A DNA stretch of 64,000 nt. Source: Pseudomonas poae. Lineage in GTDB: Bacteria; Pseudomonadota; Gammaproteobacteria; Pseudomonadales; Pseudomonadaceae. Location of the stretch: contig CP034537.1 in assembly GCA_004000515.1 (NCBI GenBank), positions 4,912,001-4,976,000 of the forward strand. Reading direction: 5' to 3'. The notes beneath the pieces were generated by a model. That model was given only the letters and a program-made list of their open reading frames with translations, had not been told where the DNA came from and did not search any database. The position numbers and the translations under genes are program-made. Shown piece after piece: positions 19,705 to 29,948 of the stretch (the stretch's first letter is position 1; each line of letters begins with the position of its first letter).

Positions 19705-20070
19705 TCAGGCTGCCGCAAGCATCGCTTTGACTTTGTCGCGTAATTGATCGATGGAGAACGGTTTGGCGATGACCTGCATGCCTGCAGGTACATCGATATT
19801 TTCAGCGTAGCCGCTGGCAAACAGGATTGGCAGGGTGGGCCGCAGTTCACGCACCTTGCTCGCCAATTGCTTGCCGTCCATGTCCGGCAGGCCCACGTCG
19901 GTCATCATCAGGTCGATGACTTGCCCGGCCTGTTGGACCAATGCCAGTGCTTCCTCGGCATCGGCCGCTTCCAGCACACTGAATTCCAACTCCTCCAGAA
20001 CATCGACGATGAGCATGCGCACGATGGCATCGTCTTCGACAACAAGGATGGTGGAGGTGACTGCGGACAT
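19705..20070 (-). CDS. Single-domain response regulator (CheY-like receiver)
   Basis: Intact, 121 residues, one receiver domain and no output. The acidic pocket is VVEDDA, the phospho-acceptor Asp lies in MMTDVGLPDMDGKQL (about residue 55), the conserved Ser is in FASGYAE, and the Lys in VIAKPFSIDQLRDKV. It closely resembles the C-terminal receiver of hybrid kinases such as the one at 28280-29943 (LPGMNGRQLA, ITKPFTFD), so it may serve as a sink or relay. It is divergent from the large hybrid kinase starting at 20310 with 239 nt between them. Confidence 0.93.
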   Translation of the reverse strand: MSAVTSTILVVEDDAIVRMLIVDVLEELEFSVLEAADAEEALALVQQAGQVIDLMMTDVGLPDMDGKQLASKVRELRPTLPILFASGYAENIDVPAGMQVIAKPFSIDQLRDKVKAMLAAA

Positions 20071-20309
20071 AATATGGAATTCCCAAGAAAGACGAGATTT
20101 ACAGGCGGCGGTTCAAGCCGGCCTCTTCCTTGAGTAAGCGCGGACTCCCGACAAGTTCCCGCTGGCCGTAAAAACGATGCAACACAAAAGAACAGGGAGA
20201 ATAGCCTGTTCTGCTGTAGGAATCTGTACAAAACAGCTCTGGAAAAATGGTTTTGCCTGCCACTTTGGGGCAAACTCCCGGTTTTTCCATACTTGGCCAA
20301 GGCAAGCCC

Positions 20310-23300
20310 ATGACTCCTGCGTCGTCCATCGATGAAAAGAGCTTTCGTAACCTACTGAGCCGAAACGTTGCGCTGCCCCTGGGTGTGGGCGTGCTCAGTG
20401 CGGTGTTTTTGTCGTGCTGATCACCTATTTGTTGTCGGTGATCCAGTGGGTCGAACACACGGACCGGGTGATCAATAACCTCAATGAATCCTCGAAACTG
20501 ACGGTCGACCTGGAAACCGGTATGCGCGGCTTCCTGATCACTGGCGACGAGCATTTCCTCGACCCGTACGAAGTGGCCAAGCCGCGGATCATTGCCGACC
20601 TGCGCAATTTGCAGGACCTGGTGGCGGACAATCCGCAGCAGGTAGACCGCCTCAAGCGGCTGGAAGCCCTGCAGATCGAGTGGAACAAATACGCCCAGTC
20701 GATGATTGATATGCAACGCGAAAGCGGTGATTACCGCAGTGCAGTCAAAGCCGGCCGAGGCAAGCGCCTGACCGACGAGATCCGCAAGGAGTACGACGAC
20801 GCGGTGGCGATGGAGCAGCAGTTCCGTATCACCCGCAATGAAGAAGTCACACGTACTACCGTGATCAGCGTCACCTTGTACCTGATCTTCGTACTCGGGC
20901 TGAGTGGTTTCCTGGCGTACATCGGTCGAAAAAATTTAATTGCACTATCAGACAGTTACAACGCAAACCTCGCGTCCCAGCAGAGGATTGCAGGGCGCTT
21001 GGAGCAACAAGCCTGGTTGCGCAACGGCCAGACCGAATTGGCTGAACAGGTGCTAGGCCAGCTCACCCTGAACATGCTGGGTCGCAACATCCTGCAGTTT
21101 TTCGCCCAGTACATGGGCTCAGCGGTGGCGGCGCTGTATGTGCGCGAAGAACACGGCGGCCTCAAGCGCGTAGCTACCTACGGCTTCTCCCGCGAACAGG
21201 AACAACTGGAACAGTCGATCTACAACGACGAGGGTATTGTCGGCCAGGCTGCCCAGTTGGATCGCCTGATTCGCCTGGACGATGTGCCAGTGGACTACTT
21301 CAAAGTCAGCTCCGGCCTGGGTGAAGGCGCCACACGCAGTGTGCTGGTGATGCCGACCAGCGATGATGATCGGGTTAACGGTGTGATCGAGCTGGGCTTC
21401 CTGCGTGCGGTGGATGAGCGCGACGTGGAACTGCTGGAGCTGATCGCCGGCAATATCGGCACCTCGATTGAGGCCGCGCGCTACCGCCAGCGCCTGCAGG
21501 AAGTGCTCGCCGAGACCCAGCAGCTCAACGAGGAGCTGCAAGTGCAGCAAGAAGAGCTGAAGACCGCCAACGAAGAACTCGAAGAGCAGTCGCGCATCCT
21601 CAAGGAGTCCCAGGCCCACCTGGAAACCCAGCAAGCCGAACTTGAGCAGACCAACGAGCAGTTGGCCGAGCAGACCAGACCCTGGCCGAGCAACGCGACG
21701 CCATGGACCGCAAGAACGTCGAGCTCAACCAGGCCCAACTGGAGCTGGAGGAGCGCGCTGAAGAGCTGCAACGCTCCAGCAAGTACAAATCCGAATTCCT
21801 TGCCAACATGTCCCACGAACTGCGCACGCCGCTGAACAGCTCGTTGATCCTGGCCAAGTTGCTGGCGGAGAACCCGCAAGAGAATCTGAGCGCCGAACAG
21901 GTCAAGTTTGCCGAGTCGATCTATTCCGCCGGCAATGACCTGCTCAACCTGATCAACGACATCCTGGATATTTCCAAGGTGGAAGCCGGCAAGTTGGAAA
22001 TGCGCCCGGAGAATTCCAGCGTGGCTCGCCTGGTCGACGGCCTGCGCGGCATGTTCGAACCGCTGGCCGCCGACCGCAAACTGGGCTTCCAGGTGGACGT
22101 GCAGGAAGGCGCGCCTGGCATGCTGTTTACCGACCGCCAGCGCCTGGAGCAGATCCTCAAGAACCTGTTGTCCAACGCGGTCAAGTTCACCGAACACGGC
22201 GAAGTCAGCCTGTCGGTGTCCCGTGCACCGGGGAGGGTATTGCCTTCACCGTGCGTGACTCGGGTATCGGCATTGCGCCGGACCAGCAGGAAAGCATCTT
22301 CGAAGCCTTCCGCCAGGCCGACGGCACCACCAATCGCCGTTACGGCGGCACCGGCCTGGGCCTGTCGATCTCCCGTGACTTGGCCACTTTGCTTGGCGGC
22401 TACATCGGCGTGATCAGCGAACCGGGCAAGGGCAGTGTGTTTACCTTGGTATTGCCGGAGCAGTATGTAGAGCGCGAGGCAGACGCCGCACCGATCGAGC
22501 AGCCGCGCCAAGTTATCGTCGCACCTGCCCCGGCGCCGGCCAGGGTTTCACCGTTGCCGGTGGCCGATGCCAGCCTGATCCCACGCTTTGCCGACGACCG
22601 TGACAAGGCCCCGTTCACCACCCGTTGCATCCTGGTGGTGGAAGACGAACCGAACTTTGCACGCATCCTCTTCGATCTGGCGCATGAACTGGGCTACAAC
22701 TGCCTAGTGGCCCATGGTGCGGACGAAGGCTACAGCCTGGCCGAGGAATACGCGCCCGATGCGATCCTGCTGGACATGCGCCTGCCGGACCATTCAGGGC
22801 TGACCGTGCTGCAGCGCCTTAAAGAGCACGCCAGCACGCGTCACATCCCGGTGCACGTGATTTCCGTGGAAGACCGTGTCGAAGCCGCCATGCACATGGG
22901 CGCCATTGGCTATGCGGTCAAGCCCACCACCCGCGAAGAACTCAAGGATGTGTTCGCACGCCTGGAAGCCAAGCTGACCCAGAAGGTCAAGCGTGTGCTG
23001 CTGGTGGAAGACGATGACCTGCAACGTGACAGCATTGCCCGCTTGATCGGCGACGATGACATTGAAATCACCGCCGTTGGCTTCGCTCAGGAAGCGCTGG
23101 ATCTGCTGCGCACCACTATTTACGACTGCATGATCATCGACTTGAAGCTGCCGGACATGCTTGGCAACGAGCTGCTCAAGCGCATGGCCACCGAGGACAT
23201 CTGCTCGTTCCCACCCGTGATCGTCTACACCGGGCGCAACCTCACCCGTGATGAAGAGGCCGAGCTGCGCAAGTATTCGCGCTCGATCATCATCAAGGGT

Positions 23301-23804
23301 GCGCGCTCACCGGAGCGTTTGCTGGATGAAGTCACACTCTTTCTGCACAAAGTCGAATCCCAGCTGTCCCATGAACGCCAGAAGATGCTCAAGACCGCTC
23401 GCAGCCGCGACAAAGTCTTCGAGGGGCGCAAGATCCTGCTGGTGGACGACGATGTACGCAACATTTTCGCCCTGACCAGCGCCCTGGAGCACAAAGGCGC
23501 TGTGGTGGTCATCGGGCGTAATGGCCGTGAAGCCATCGACAAACTCAATGAAGTCGACGATATCGACCTGGTGCTGATGGACGTGATGATGCCGGAGATG
23601 GACGGATACGAGGCTACCGCCTTGATTCGCCAGGACCCGCGCTGGAAAAAGCTGCCGATCATCGCTGTGACGGCCAAGGCCATGAAGGACGATCAGGAGC
23701 GCTGCCTCGCGGCGGGTTCCAACGATTACCTGGCCAAGCCGATTGATCTGGACCGTCTGTTTTCACTGATTCGTGTCTGGCTACCGAAGATGGAACGCAT
23801 TTAA
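20310..23804 (+). CDS. Hybrid sensor kinase: CHASE3-GAF-HisKA-HATPase-REC-REC-REC
   Basis: About 1165 residues. Two membrane helices ([37 protein letters not shown]) flank a CHASE3 sensor with [24 protein letters not shown]-like domain follows ([35 protein letters not shown]). Then about 110 residues of Q/E-rich coiled coil, the H-box [18 protein letters not shown]-boxes ([24 protein letters not shown]), and three receivers ([38 protein letters not shown]). Slips lie near 20405, 21680 and 22235. AAGG precedes the ATG at 20310. First gene of a five-gene phosphorelay; multi-step signalling is expected. Confidence 0.92.
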
Positions 23805-23818
23805 GTGGAGCGAAGTTT

Positions 23819-24633
23819 TTGGAGAAAAGCAGCGATATTGAGCTGCGCCTGTTGATCGAGGCGATTTACCTCAAGTACAGCTACGACTTTCGCGACTACT
23901 CCGGTGCGTCGGTCAAGCGCCGCGTGGCCCATGCCCTGCGCCAGTTTGACTGCGCGACCATCTCGGCGCTGCAGGAGCGCGTGCTGCACGATCCGGCGGC
24001 ATTCATGCAGTTGCTGCAGTTCCTCACCATTCCAGTGAGCGAGATGTTCCGCGACCCGTCGCACTTCCTCGCGATCCGTCAGGAAGTCGTGCCGCTGCTC
24101 AAGACCTACCCGTCGATCAAGATCTGGATCGCCGGGTGCAGCACGGGGAGGAGGTGTACTCCATGGCCATCCTGCTACGTGAAGAAGGCTTGCTGGAGCG
24201 CACCATCATCTACGCCACCGACATCAACCCGGCGTCGTTGGACAAGGCCAAGCAGGGCATCTTTTCCCTGGAAAACGTACGAGCCTACACCGCCAATTAC
24301 CAGCAGGCCGGCGGCCAACGTTCATTTGCCGACTATTACACTGCGGCTTACGATTACGCGATCTTCGACAAGACGCTGCGCGAGAACGTGACCTTTGCCG
24401 ATCACAGCCTGGCGACGGACAGCGTATTCTCAGAAACTCAATTAATTTCGTGCCGTAACGTACTGATTTATTTCAATAAAAAATTGCAAGACCGCGCGTT
24501 TGGGTTGTTTCATGAGTCGCTGTGTCATCGCGGCTTCCTGGTGCTGGGCAGCAAGGAAACCCTGGATTTCTCCGCATACGGCAAACAGTTCGAACCCTTG
24601 GTCAAACAGGAACGGATCTACCGAAAACTATGA
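23819..24633 (+). CDS. cheR: CheR-type methyltransferase
   Basis: About 271 residues. Methylates glutamate side chains using S-adenosylmethionine in classical chemotaxis. The N-terminal CheR helical domain (LRLLIEAIYLKYSYDFRDYSGASVKRR) precedes FLTIPVSEMFRDPSHF, the SAM loop IAGCSTGEEVYSMA (broken by a slip near 24150), YATDINPASLDKAKQG and the SCRNVLIYFNKKLQDRAF motif. The start is a TTG with GGAG 8-9 nt upstream, 14 nt after the kinase stop. No methyl-accepting protein is encoded nearby, so the substrate may be the kinase. Confidence 0.9.
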
Positions 24634-25234
24634 ATGAAGCGGCTGCCAACCCGGCATCGGTTCCGGGCATAGAGGCTATCGTGATCGGCGCATCCGCAGG
24701 CGGCGTCGAGGCCTTGTTGACGGTGTTTGGCGAGCTGCCCATGGGGTTCGGTTTGCCGATCGTTACGGTGCTGCACCTGCCCGATGAGCGCCGCAGCCAA
24801 TTGGCGGAGGTGTTTGACCGCCGCGTGAACATGCCGGTGGTAGAGGCGCGCGACAAGGAAGTGATCACGCCTGGCACGCTGTACTTTGCCGGGCCCGGTT
24901 ATCACCTATCGGTGGAACATGACCGTAGCCTGTCCCTGAGCCAGGAAGACCGGGTGCACCATTCGCGGCCTGCCATCGACTACCTGTTTGCATCCGCCGC
25001 CGATACCTATGGCAAGGGCCTGCTGGCCATTTTGCTGACGGGCGCCAACCAGGATGGCGCGCGCGGCCTGGCCCATGTCAAACAACAAGGTGGAACCACC
25101 GTGGTGCAAGATCCCACAGAGGCCCGTGTGGCCGTCATGCCACGCGCAGCCCTGGCGCTGCAGACACCTGACCACATTCTTACGTTGAGCCGGATTGGCT
25201 CATTGCTGGCTTCCTGGAATATTCCCCATGTTAA
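24630..25234 (+). CDS. cheB: CheB-type methylesterase/deamidase without receiver
   Basis: About 201 residues. Only the catalytic domain is present: the Ser in GASAGGVEALL, the His in VLHLPDERRSQLAEVF, and the Asp in LLTGANQDGARGL. The usual N-terminal receiver of CheB is absent, so control must come from elsewhere. The ATG overlaps the cheR stop (ATGA). A slip near 25212 makes the frame run on; repairing it gives an end LLASLEYSPC with TAA at 25232-25234, overlapping the next gene's ATG at 25228. Confidence 0.9.
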
Positions 25235-26421
25235 GTACTGTCCAGGCCAAACTGCTGATCGTCGACGATCTGCCGGAAAACCTGCTGGCCCTCGAAGCGC
25301 TGATCAAGCGCGAGGACCGCCAGGTGTTCAAGGCATTGAGCGCCGACGAAGCCTTGTCCCTGTTGCTGGAGCACGAGTTCGCCATGGCGATTCTCGACGT
25401 GCAGATGCCCGGCATGAATGGTTTCGAGTTGGCCGAATTGATGCGCGGTACCGAGAAAACCAAGAACATCCCGATTGTGTTCGTCAGCGCCGCGGGCCGT
25501 GAACTCAACTACGCCTTCAAAGGCTATGAAAGCGGCGCCGTCGACTTCCTGCACAAGCCGCTGGATATCCACGCGGTCAAGAGCAAGGTCAATGTGTTTG
25601 TCGACCTGTACCGCCAGAGCAAGGCGATGAAGCAGCAAGTCGAAGCGCTGGAGCGCAGCCGCCGAGAGCAAGAGCTGTTGCTGACGCGCCTGCAAGCGAC
25701 CCAGGCCGAGCTGGAACAGGCCGTGCGCATGCGTGATGACTTCATGTCCATTGTCGCCCACGAAGTGCGTACGCCCCTCAACGGGCTGATCCTGGAAACC
25801 CAATTGCGCAAGATGCACCTGGCCCGGGACAACGCCGCTGCGTTCACCCTGGACAAGATGCACGCCATGGTCGACCGCGATGAACGGCAGATCCAGAGCC
25901 TGATCCGCTTGATTGAAGACATGCTCGATGTGTCGCGTATCCGCACCGGCAAGTTGTCGATCCGCCCGGCGCGGTTTGACCTGGCCACGTTGGTCCGCAA
26001 TCTGGTGGAGAACTTTGCACCACAAGTGGCGGCGGCGGACTCTTCCATGCACCTGGTGGCCGAAGGCCCAGTGGAAGGTAACTGGGATGAGTTTCGCATT
26101 GAGCAGGTGGTCACCAATCTGCTGACCAACGCCTTGCGTTACGGGGCCAAGAGCCCGGTGGATGTGCGGGTGTATACCGAGCACGGAGAGGCGCGGGTCG
26201 AAGTACGTGACCGTGGCATCGGGATCAGCGAAGAGAACCAGAAGCGTATTTTCCAGCAGTTCGAGCGCGTCTCCGCCAGCCATGTAGCGGCTGGCCTGGG
26301 CCTTGGGCTGTTTATTTCCGAGCAGATCGTGGCGGCCCACGGCGGCACCATTGAGGTCGAGAGCCAGATAGGCGAGGGCGCCTTGTTCCGGGTGTGCCTG
26401 CCCCTTGAGGTGTCGGCATGA
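25228..26421 (+). CDS. Receiver-histidine kinase (REC-HisKA-HATPase)
   Basis: Intact, 397 residues. The N-terminal receiver (LLIVDDLPENLLALEAL; phospho-Asp in MAILDVQMPGMNGFELAE; Lys in DFLHKPLDIHAVK) is followed by a coiled coil and a kinase core with H-box FMSIVAHEVRTPLNGL, N-box NLLTNALRYGAKSP, and G-boxes VRDRGIGISEEN and GLGLGLFISEQI. No membrane segment: a cytoplasmic kinase whose activity may be gated by its own receiver, as in cyanobacterial or Wsp-like systems. It overlaps cheB by 7 nt and is the fourth gene of the phosphorelay. Confidence 0.93.
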   Translation: MLSTVQAKLLIVDDLPENLLALEALIKREDRQVFKALSADEALSLLLEHEFAMAILDVQMPGMNGFELAELMRGTEKTKNIPIVFVSAAGRELNYAFKGYESGAVDFLHKPLDIHAVKSKVNVFVDLYRQSKAMKQQVEALERSRREQELLLTRLQATQAELEQAVRMRDDFMSIVAHEVRTPLNGLILETQLRKMHLARDNAAAFTLDKMHAMVDRDERQIQSLIRLIEDMLDVSRIRTGKLSIRPARFDLATLVRNLVENFAPQVAAADSSMHLVAEGPVEGNWDEFRIEQVVTNLLTNALRYGAKSPVDVRVYTEHGEARVEVRDRGIGISEENQKRIFQQFERVSASHVAAGLGLGLFISEQIVAAHGGTIEVESQIGEGALFRVCLPLEVSA

Positions 26422-26499
26422 AATCAATCGTCACCTCGACGCAACCTCTGCGTGACCCCATGGTCGTAATTGCAGCAATTGACCGGACAAAGGCTTCCC

Positions 26500-26876
26500 A
26501 TGAGTGAAGATGCACAAGATGTCGTTCTGATCGTCGAGGACGACGAATCCATTATGTTTGTGCTGGGTGAATACCTGGCAGGCCTGGGCTATCGGGTATT
26601 GAAGGCGATCGATGGGGAGCAGGCCTTCGAAATCCTCGCGACCAAGCCGCACCTGGACCTGATGGTCACGGATTACCGCTTGCCGGGTGGGATTTCGGGG
26701 TGCAGATCGCAGAACCTGCGATCAAGCTGCGCCCGGAACTGAAGGTTATTTTCATCAGCGGTTACCCGCAGGAAATTCTCGACTGCAATAGCCCGATCAC
26801 GCGCAATGCGCCGATCCTGGCCAAGCCGTTTGACCTGGACACGCTCCAGGAGCACATCCAACGCCTACTGGCGTAG
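26500..26876 (+). CDS. Single-domain response regulator, last gene of the phosphorelay
   Basis: About 125 residues. Acidic pocket LIVEDDESIMFVL, phospho-Asp in LMVTDYRLPGG, Ser in FISGYPQEIL, Lys in ILAKPFDLDTLQEHI. A slip near 26695 splits the domain; after it the frame continues VQIAEPAIKLRPELKVIF. Start ATG at 26500 with AAAGG 8 nt upstream. The TAG stop at 26874-26876 lies inside the first arm of the REP palindrome that hosts the IS element. Confidence 0.9.
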
Positions 26877-26892
26877 TGAGCGGGCTTGCCCG
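26874..26892. repeat. Left arm of a REP palindrome split by IS insertion
   Basis: TAGTGAGCGGGCTTGCCCG at 26874-26892 is the exact inverse complement of 28264-28282. The first three bases are the stop codon of the receiver gene. Confidence 0.85.
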
Positions 26893-26984
26893 CGCTGGGC
26901 GGCGAAGCCGCCCTTAATCCAGGCTTCTCGGTCTTTCTGAAATAATGCAACAGCGCTATTGGGGCGGCTTCGCCACCCAGCGCG
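26891..26984. repeat. Second REP-type inverted pair (GGCGGCGAAGCCGCC class)
   Basis: A 23-bp arm at 26891-26913 pairs with 26962-26984 with one mismatch. Each arm itself contains a hairpin (GGGCGGC-GAA-GCCGCCC). This class differs from the 'GGGCTTGC' REP arms outside it. It lies between the outer left arm and the IS element. Confidence 0.8.
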
Positions 26985-26988
26985 GTGT

Positions 26989-28258
26989 AGAACCGTAGAC
27001 ATCCTTTACATCTGAAACCGGAGACATCGTTTACACATTTGAAGCTTGGACGCGGCTCATTCCTCGTCCAAGCCTCCCAGGGATAATCACACAGGTAAAG
27101 ATCCCAAACATCTTCTTCAACTTCCTTGAGCGCAATCCGTTCTCCTGATAGTGCTTCGCTAACAAACACCAACTTTCCTTTCCACATGATCGAGCCGTTT
27201 TTCCTTACGCTTCGTACTTTCATTTCCGCCGCATATTCCACATCCGGCAAGCATCCTGGATAAGGTCGATTAGACGGCACATACAGCTCTCCTGGGCGCT
27301 TCATGCCGAGCGCCTCGTGGGGGCGTATGTAATTGAATTCATGTCGAAAGTGCTCTAGAAAAAGCTGCTGCTCAACCAGGTTTTTCCCAATCGGTAGCTC
27401 TAACTTCATACTGCGATGCATCCGTTCATGCCGGCCATTTTGGTCCGGTCTTCCCGGCATGGTTCGCTCCGGATATATACCCAAACGGATCCACCAAACG
27501 GCCAGTGTGGACATTCTTGCCAGGCCTGGAGACGCAAAAGGAACGCCGTTGTCAGACCGAATGACTTCAGGCATTCCGTACTCATGGAAAAGCCTCTCAA
27601 ATGCTTGTTTTACAGGCTTGGTCATGATCCTGGAGTGAGCTCTGCACGCCAAAAATCATACGAGAGGCATGGTCTGTAACGGTTAAGGGATAGCACATAT
27701 GGGCGTTGAGCATCTTGAACTGCCCTTTGTAGTCAGCGCACCACGTATTGTTGGGCTCGTTGGCTTCGCGCATTTCCCTGTGACCGGTACTGTGCCGTCG
27801 TTTGAAGCGTCGTTTTTGACCAGCCCAAGACGGTCAAGCCATTGGCCTGCCGTGCTTGGAGATGGCCAGGCGACCGACGAATCATCGATTCCTAATAGCC
27901 TGACAAGCTTCTTCGGCCCCCATTCATAGTGGGCTTCTTTCATCGCCACTATGCGAGCCAAGATCTCATCGTCAGTCTTGTTTGGGCTGTTATGGGGTCG
28001 TCGAGATAGCTCTGCCAACGACTTTAAATCTCCTTCAACGTGACGGGAGATCCATTTATCTACAGTCGGTCGACTGACGCCGAAGCGCCGAGCTAACTGG
28101 CTTTTGGTGAAGTCACCAGAAAGCCAGTCGATGACCAGTTTGATTCGTTGATCCATGGGGGACTCTTGGTTCCAGGGCATGATCAGTTACCTCCTGATCA
28201 TGCGTAATAACCTGTAAACCATGTCCCCGGTTAGAAATGTAAACGATGTCCCCGGTCT
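26989..28258 (-). mobile_element. IS481-family insertion sequence, about 1.27 kb
   Basis: Ends carry imperfect inverted repeats of about 45 bp: AGAACCGTAGACATCCTTTA at 26989 and, on the other strand from 28258, AGACCGGGGACATCGTTTAC. Each end holds two copies of an ACCGGGGACATCGTTTACA-like unit about 27 bp apart, probably transposase binding sites. The single transposase gene lies on the minus strand. No clear target-site duplication could be decided. Base composition and codon use are more AT-rich than neighbours, as expected for a recent arrival. Confidence 0.88.
27057..28180 (-). CDS. IS481-family transposase
   Basis: About 375 residues. An N-terminal helix-turn-helix (FTKSQLARRFGVSRPTVDKW) precedes a DDE integrase core: first Asp in NTWCADYKGQFK, second in EVIRSDNGVPF, and the Glu-bearing helix near FNYIRPHEALGMKRPGELY. 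Start ATG at 28178-28180 with AGGAGG 8 nt upstream. Three single-base losses break it: near 27815 (A-run), near 27625 and near 27080. Repairing the last gives the usual L-G-x-L-D-E ending with stop at 27057-27059; as read, the frame runs on through the terminal repeat. Activity cannot be judged until the indels are confirmed. Confidence 0.85.
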
Positions 28259-28263
28259 GTACC

Positions 28264-28282
28264 CGGGCAAGCCCGCTCACTA
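28264..28282. repeat. Right arm of the IS-split REP palindrome
   Basis: CGGGCAAGCCCGCTCACTA, the exact complement of 26874-26892. Its last three bases (CTA) are the stop codon of the minus-strand hybrid kinase, so both flanking genes end inside the palindrome. Confidence 0.85.
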
Positions 28283-29943
28283 CACGTTGCGGATCATTTC
28301 GCGGACTTTGGCTGTGAGCAGGTCGAAGGTGAAGGGCTTGGTGATCAGTTGCATGCCCGGGTCCAGGAAACCACCGCGTACCGCCGCATGTTCGGCGTAC
28401 CCGGTGATGAACAACACCTTCAGCTCCGGGCGAATCTGCCGCCCGATCTCCGCCAGTTGCCGACCGTTCATGCCTGGCAGGCCGACATCGCTGATCAACA
28501 GGTCGATACGTTGGTCGGACTCGATGATCGGTACCGCCGTATCGGCGTCACCGGCTTGTACGAAGGCATACCCCAATTCCTTGAGCACCGCACTGACCAG
28601 CACACGCACTGCGGGGTCGTCCTCGACGATCAGCACGGTTTCACCGGCATTGGCGAACGGCAACAGTGCGGGATCAGCGATTTCGTTTGCAGTGACTTCA
28701 CCCCTGAAGCGCGGCAGAAACAGGCTGACGGTGGTGCCTTTGCCCACTTCACTGTGGAGTGACACGTGCCCGTGGGACTGGCGCGCAAAGCCGTAGATCA
28801 TCGACAGGCCCAAGCCGGTGCCCTGACCAATGGGTTTGGTGGTAAAGAACGGATCGAACACGCGGCTCATCACGCTTTCCGGGATACCGCAGCCGGTGTC
28901 GCTGACGCTCAGCTCGACATAGTCACCCGGCTTCAGCGTGCCATACGCGGCAGTGAATACGCTGTCCAGATGACGGTTGGTGGTTTCCACCACCAGTTGC
29001 CCCCGCTGGGCATGGCGTCGCGCGCGTTGATCACCAGGTTGAGCAGGGCGCTTTCCAGTTGATTGGGATCGGCCTCGGCGGTCCAGAGTTCGCCGCTCAG
29101 GCGCATCTCCAGCTTGATGCTTTCATTGATGCTGCGTTGCAGCAACTCCCCATGGCCGTCACCAATTGGTTGATTTCCACGGGTTTGAGTCGAGCGATTG
29201 CCGACGGAAAACGCCAGCAATCGGTGAGTGAGGCCGGCCGCTCGGTTCGCCGAGGTGACGCCCAGGTCGATCAGGCTGTCGAGGTCGTCCAATTTGCCAC
29301 GGGACACGCGCCTGCGTAGCAACTCCAGGCTGCCGATGATGCCGGTGAGCATGTTGTTGAAGTCGTGGGCGATGCTGCCAGTCAATTGGCCAACGGCTTC
29401 CATCTTCTGTGATTGACGCAGGGCATCTTCGTTATGGCGTAACTGGGCGGTGCGCTCCTCTACCTGTTGCTCGAGGGTTTCCAGCGTGCGCTGCAGGCGC
29501 AGTTCACTCTCGCTCAGGTCGATCAAGCGGTCCCGTGCTTCGTATTGCCGACGTCGGCCGCGCAGGGCGGCGCTGACCAGGCTGATCAGCGTTACCGGGT
29601 GGAAGGGCCGCTCCAGAAACGTCACGTTGCCCAGCAAGCCGCTCAGGTGGGACGAACCGTTTTGCTCACTGCCGCCGTGGTGGGTCATCAGCACGATAGG
29701 CAGGTCCGACCAGGCGGGTTGCTGGTGCAGGTGGTGGAGCAGGGGCTCCAAATCAACCCCGCGCAGCGCTTCGGCCGCAATGATCAGCAAGCCACAGCCG
29801 TATTCCACTGTGTCGCAGAGCATCTGCAAATCGGGCGCGACGACGCCGCTGTAGCCCGCCTCGTTAAGCATCATCAGCGCCAGCGAGCCGTCACGCCCCA
29901 GGGGCGCGAGAATGATCGCACGCTCGGAGACGGGAGTAAGCAT
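28280..29943 (-). CDS. Hybrid histidine kinase with receiver-like N-terminus
   Basis: About 556 residues, cytoplasmic. Residues 1-125 look like a receiver (AIILAPLGRDGSLALMMLNE, DLPIVLMTHH, FLERPFHPVTLISLV), but the strand where the phospho-Asp belongs reads LLIIAAEAL, so it is a pseudoreceiver. A coiled coil leads to the HWE/HisKA-like H-box QLTGSIAHDFNNMLTGI, then N-box LLNLVINARDAMPSGG, G-boxes SVSDTGCGIPESV and GTGLGLSMIYG, and a true C-terminal receiver (LISDVGLPGMNGRQL). A slip near 29000 breaks the frame, and three nearby single-base losses at 29150-29215 cancel out, leaving about 20 wrong residues. It follows the KaiC gene by 5 nt. Confidence 0.88.
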
Positions 29944-29948
29944 GGTCA

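Noticed and set aside
26418..26505. 29-residue frame starting at the ATGA of the REC-kinase stop
   Set aside because: Overlap start looks coupled, but the peptide has no family feature and overlaps the next gene's start; likely chance.
27057..28180. Transposase as two overlapping frames joined by programmed frameshift
   Set aside because: IS481 transposases use one frame; breaks lie at three places in runs and match the window-wide error pattern.
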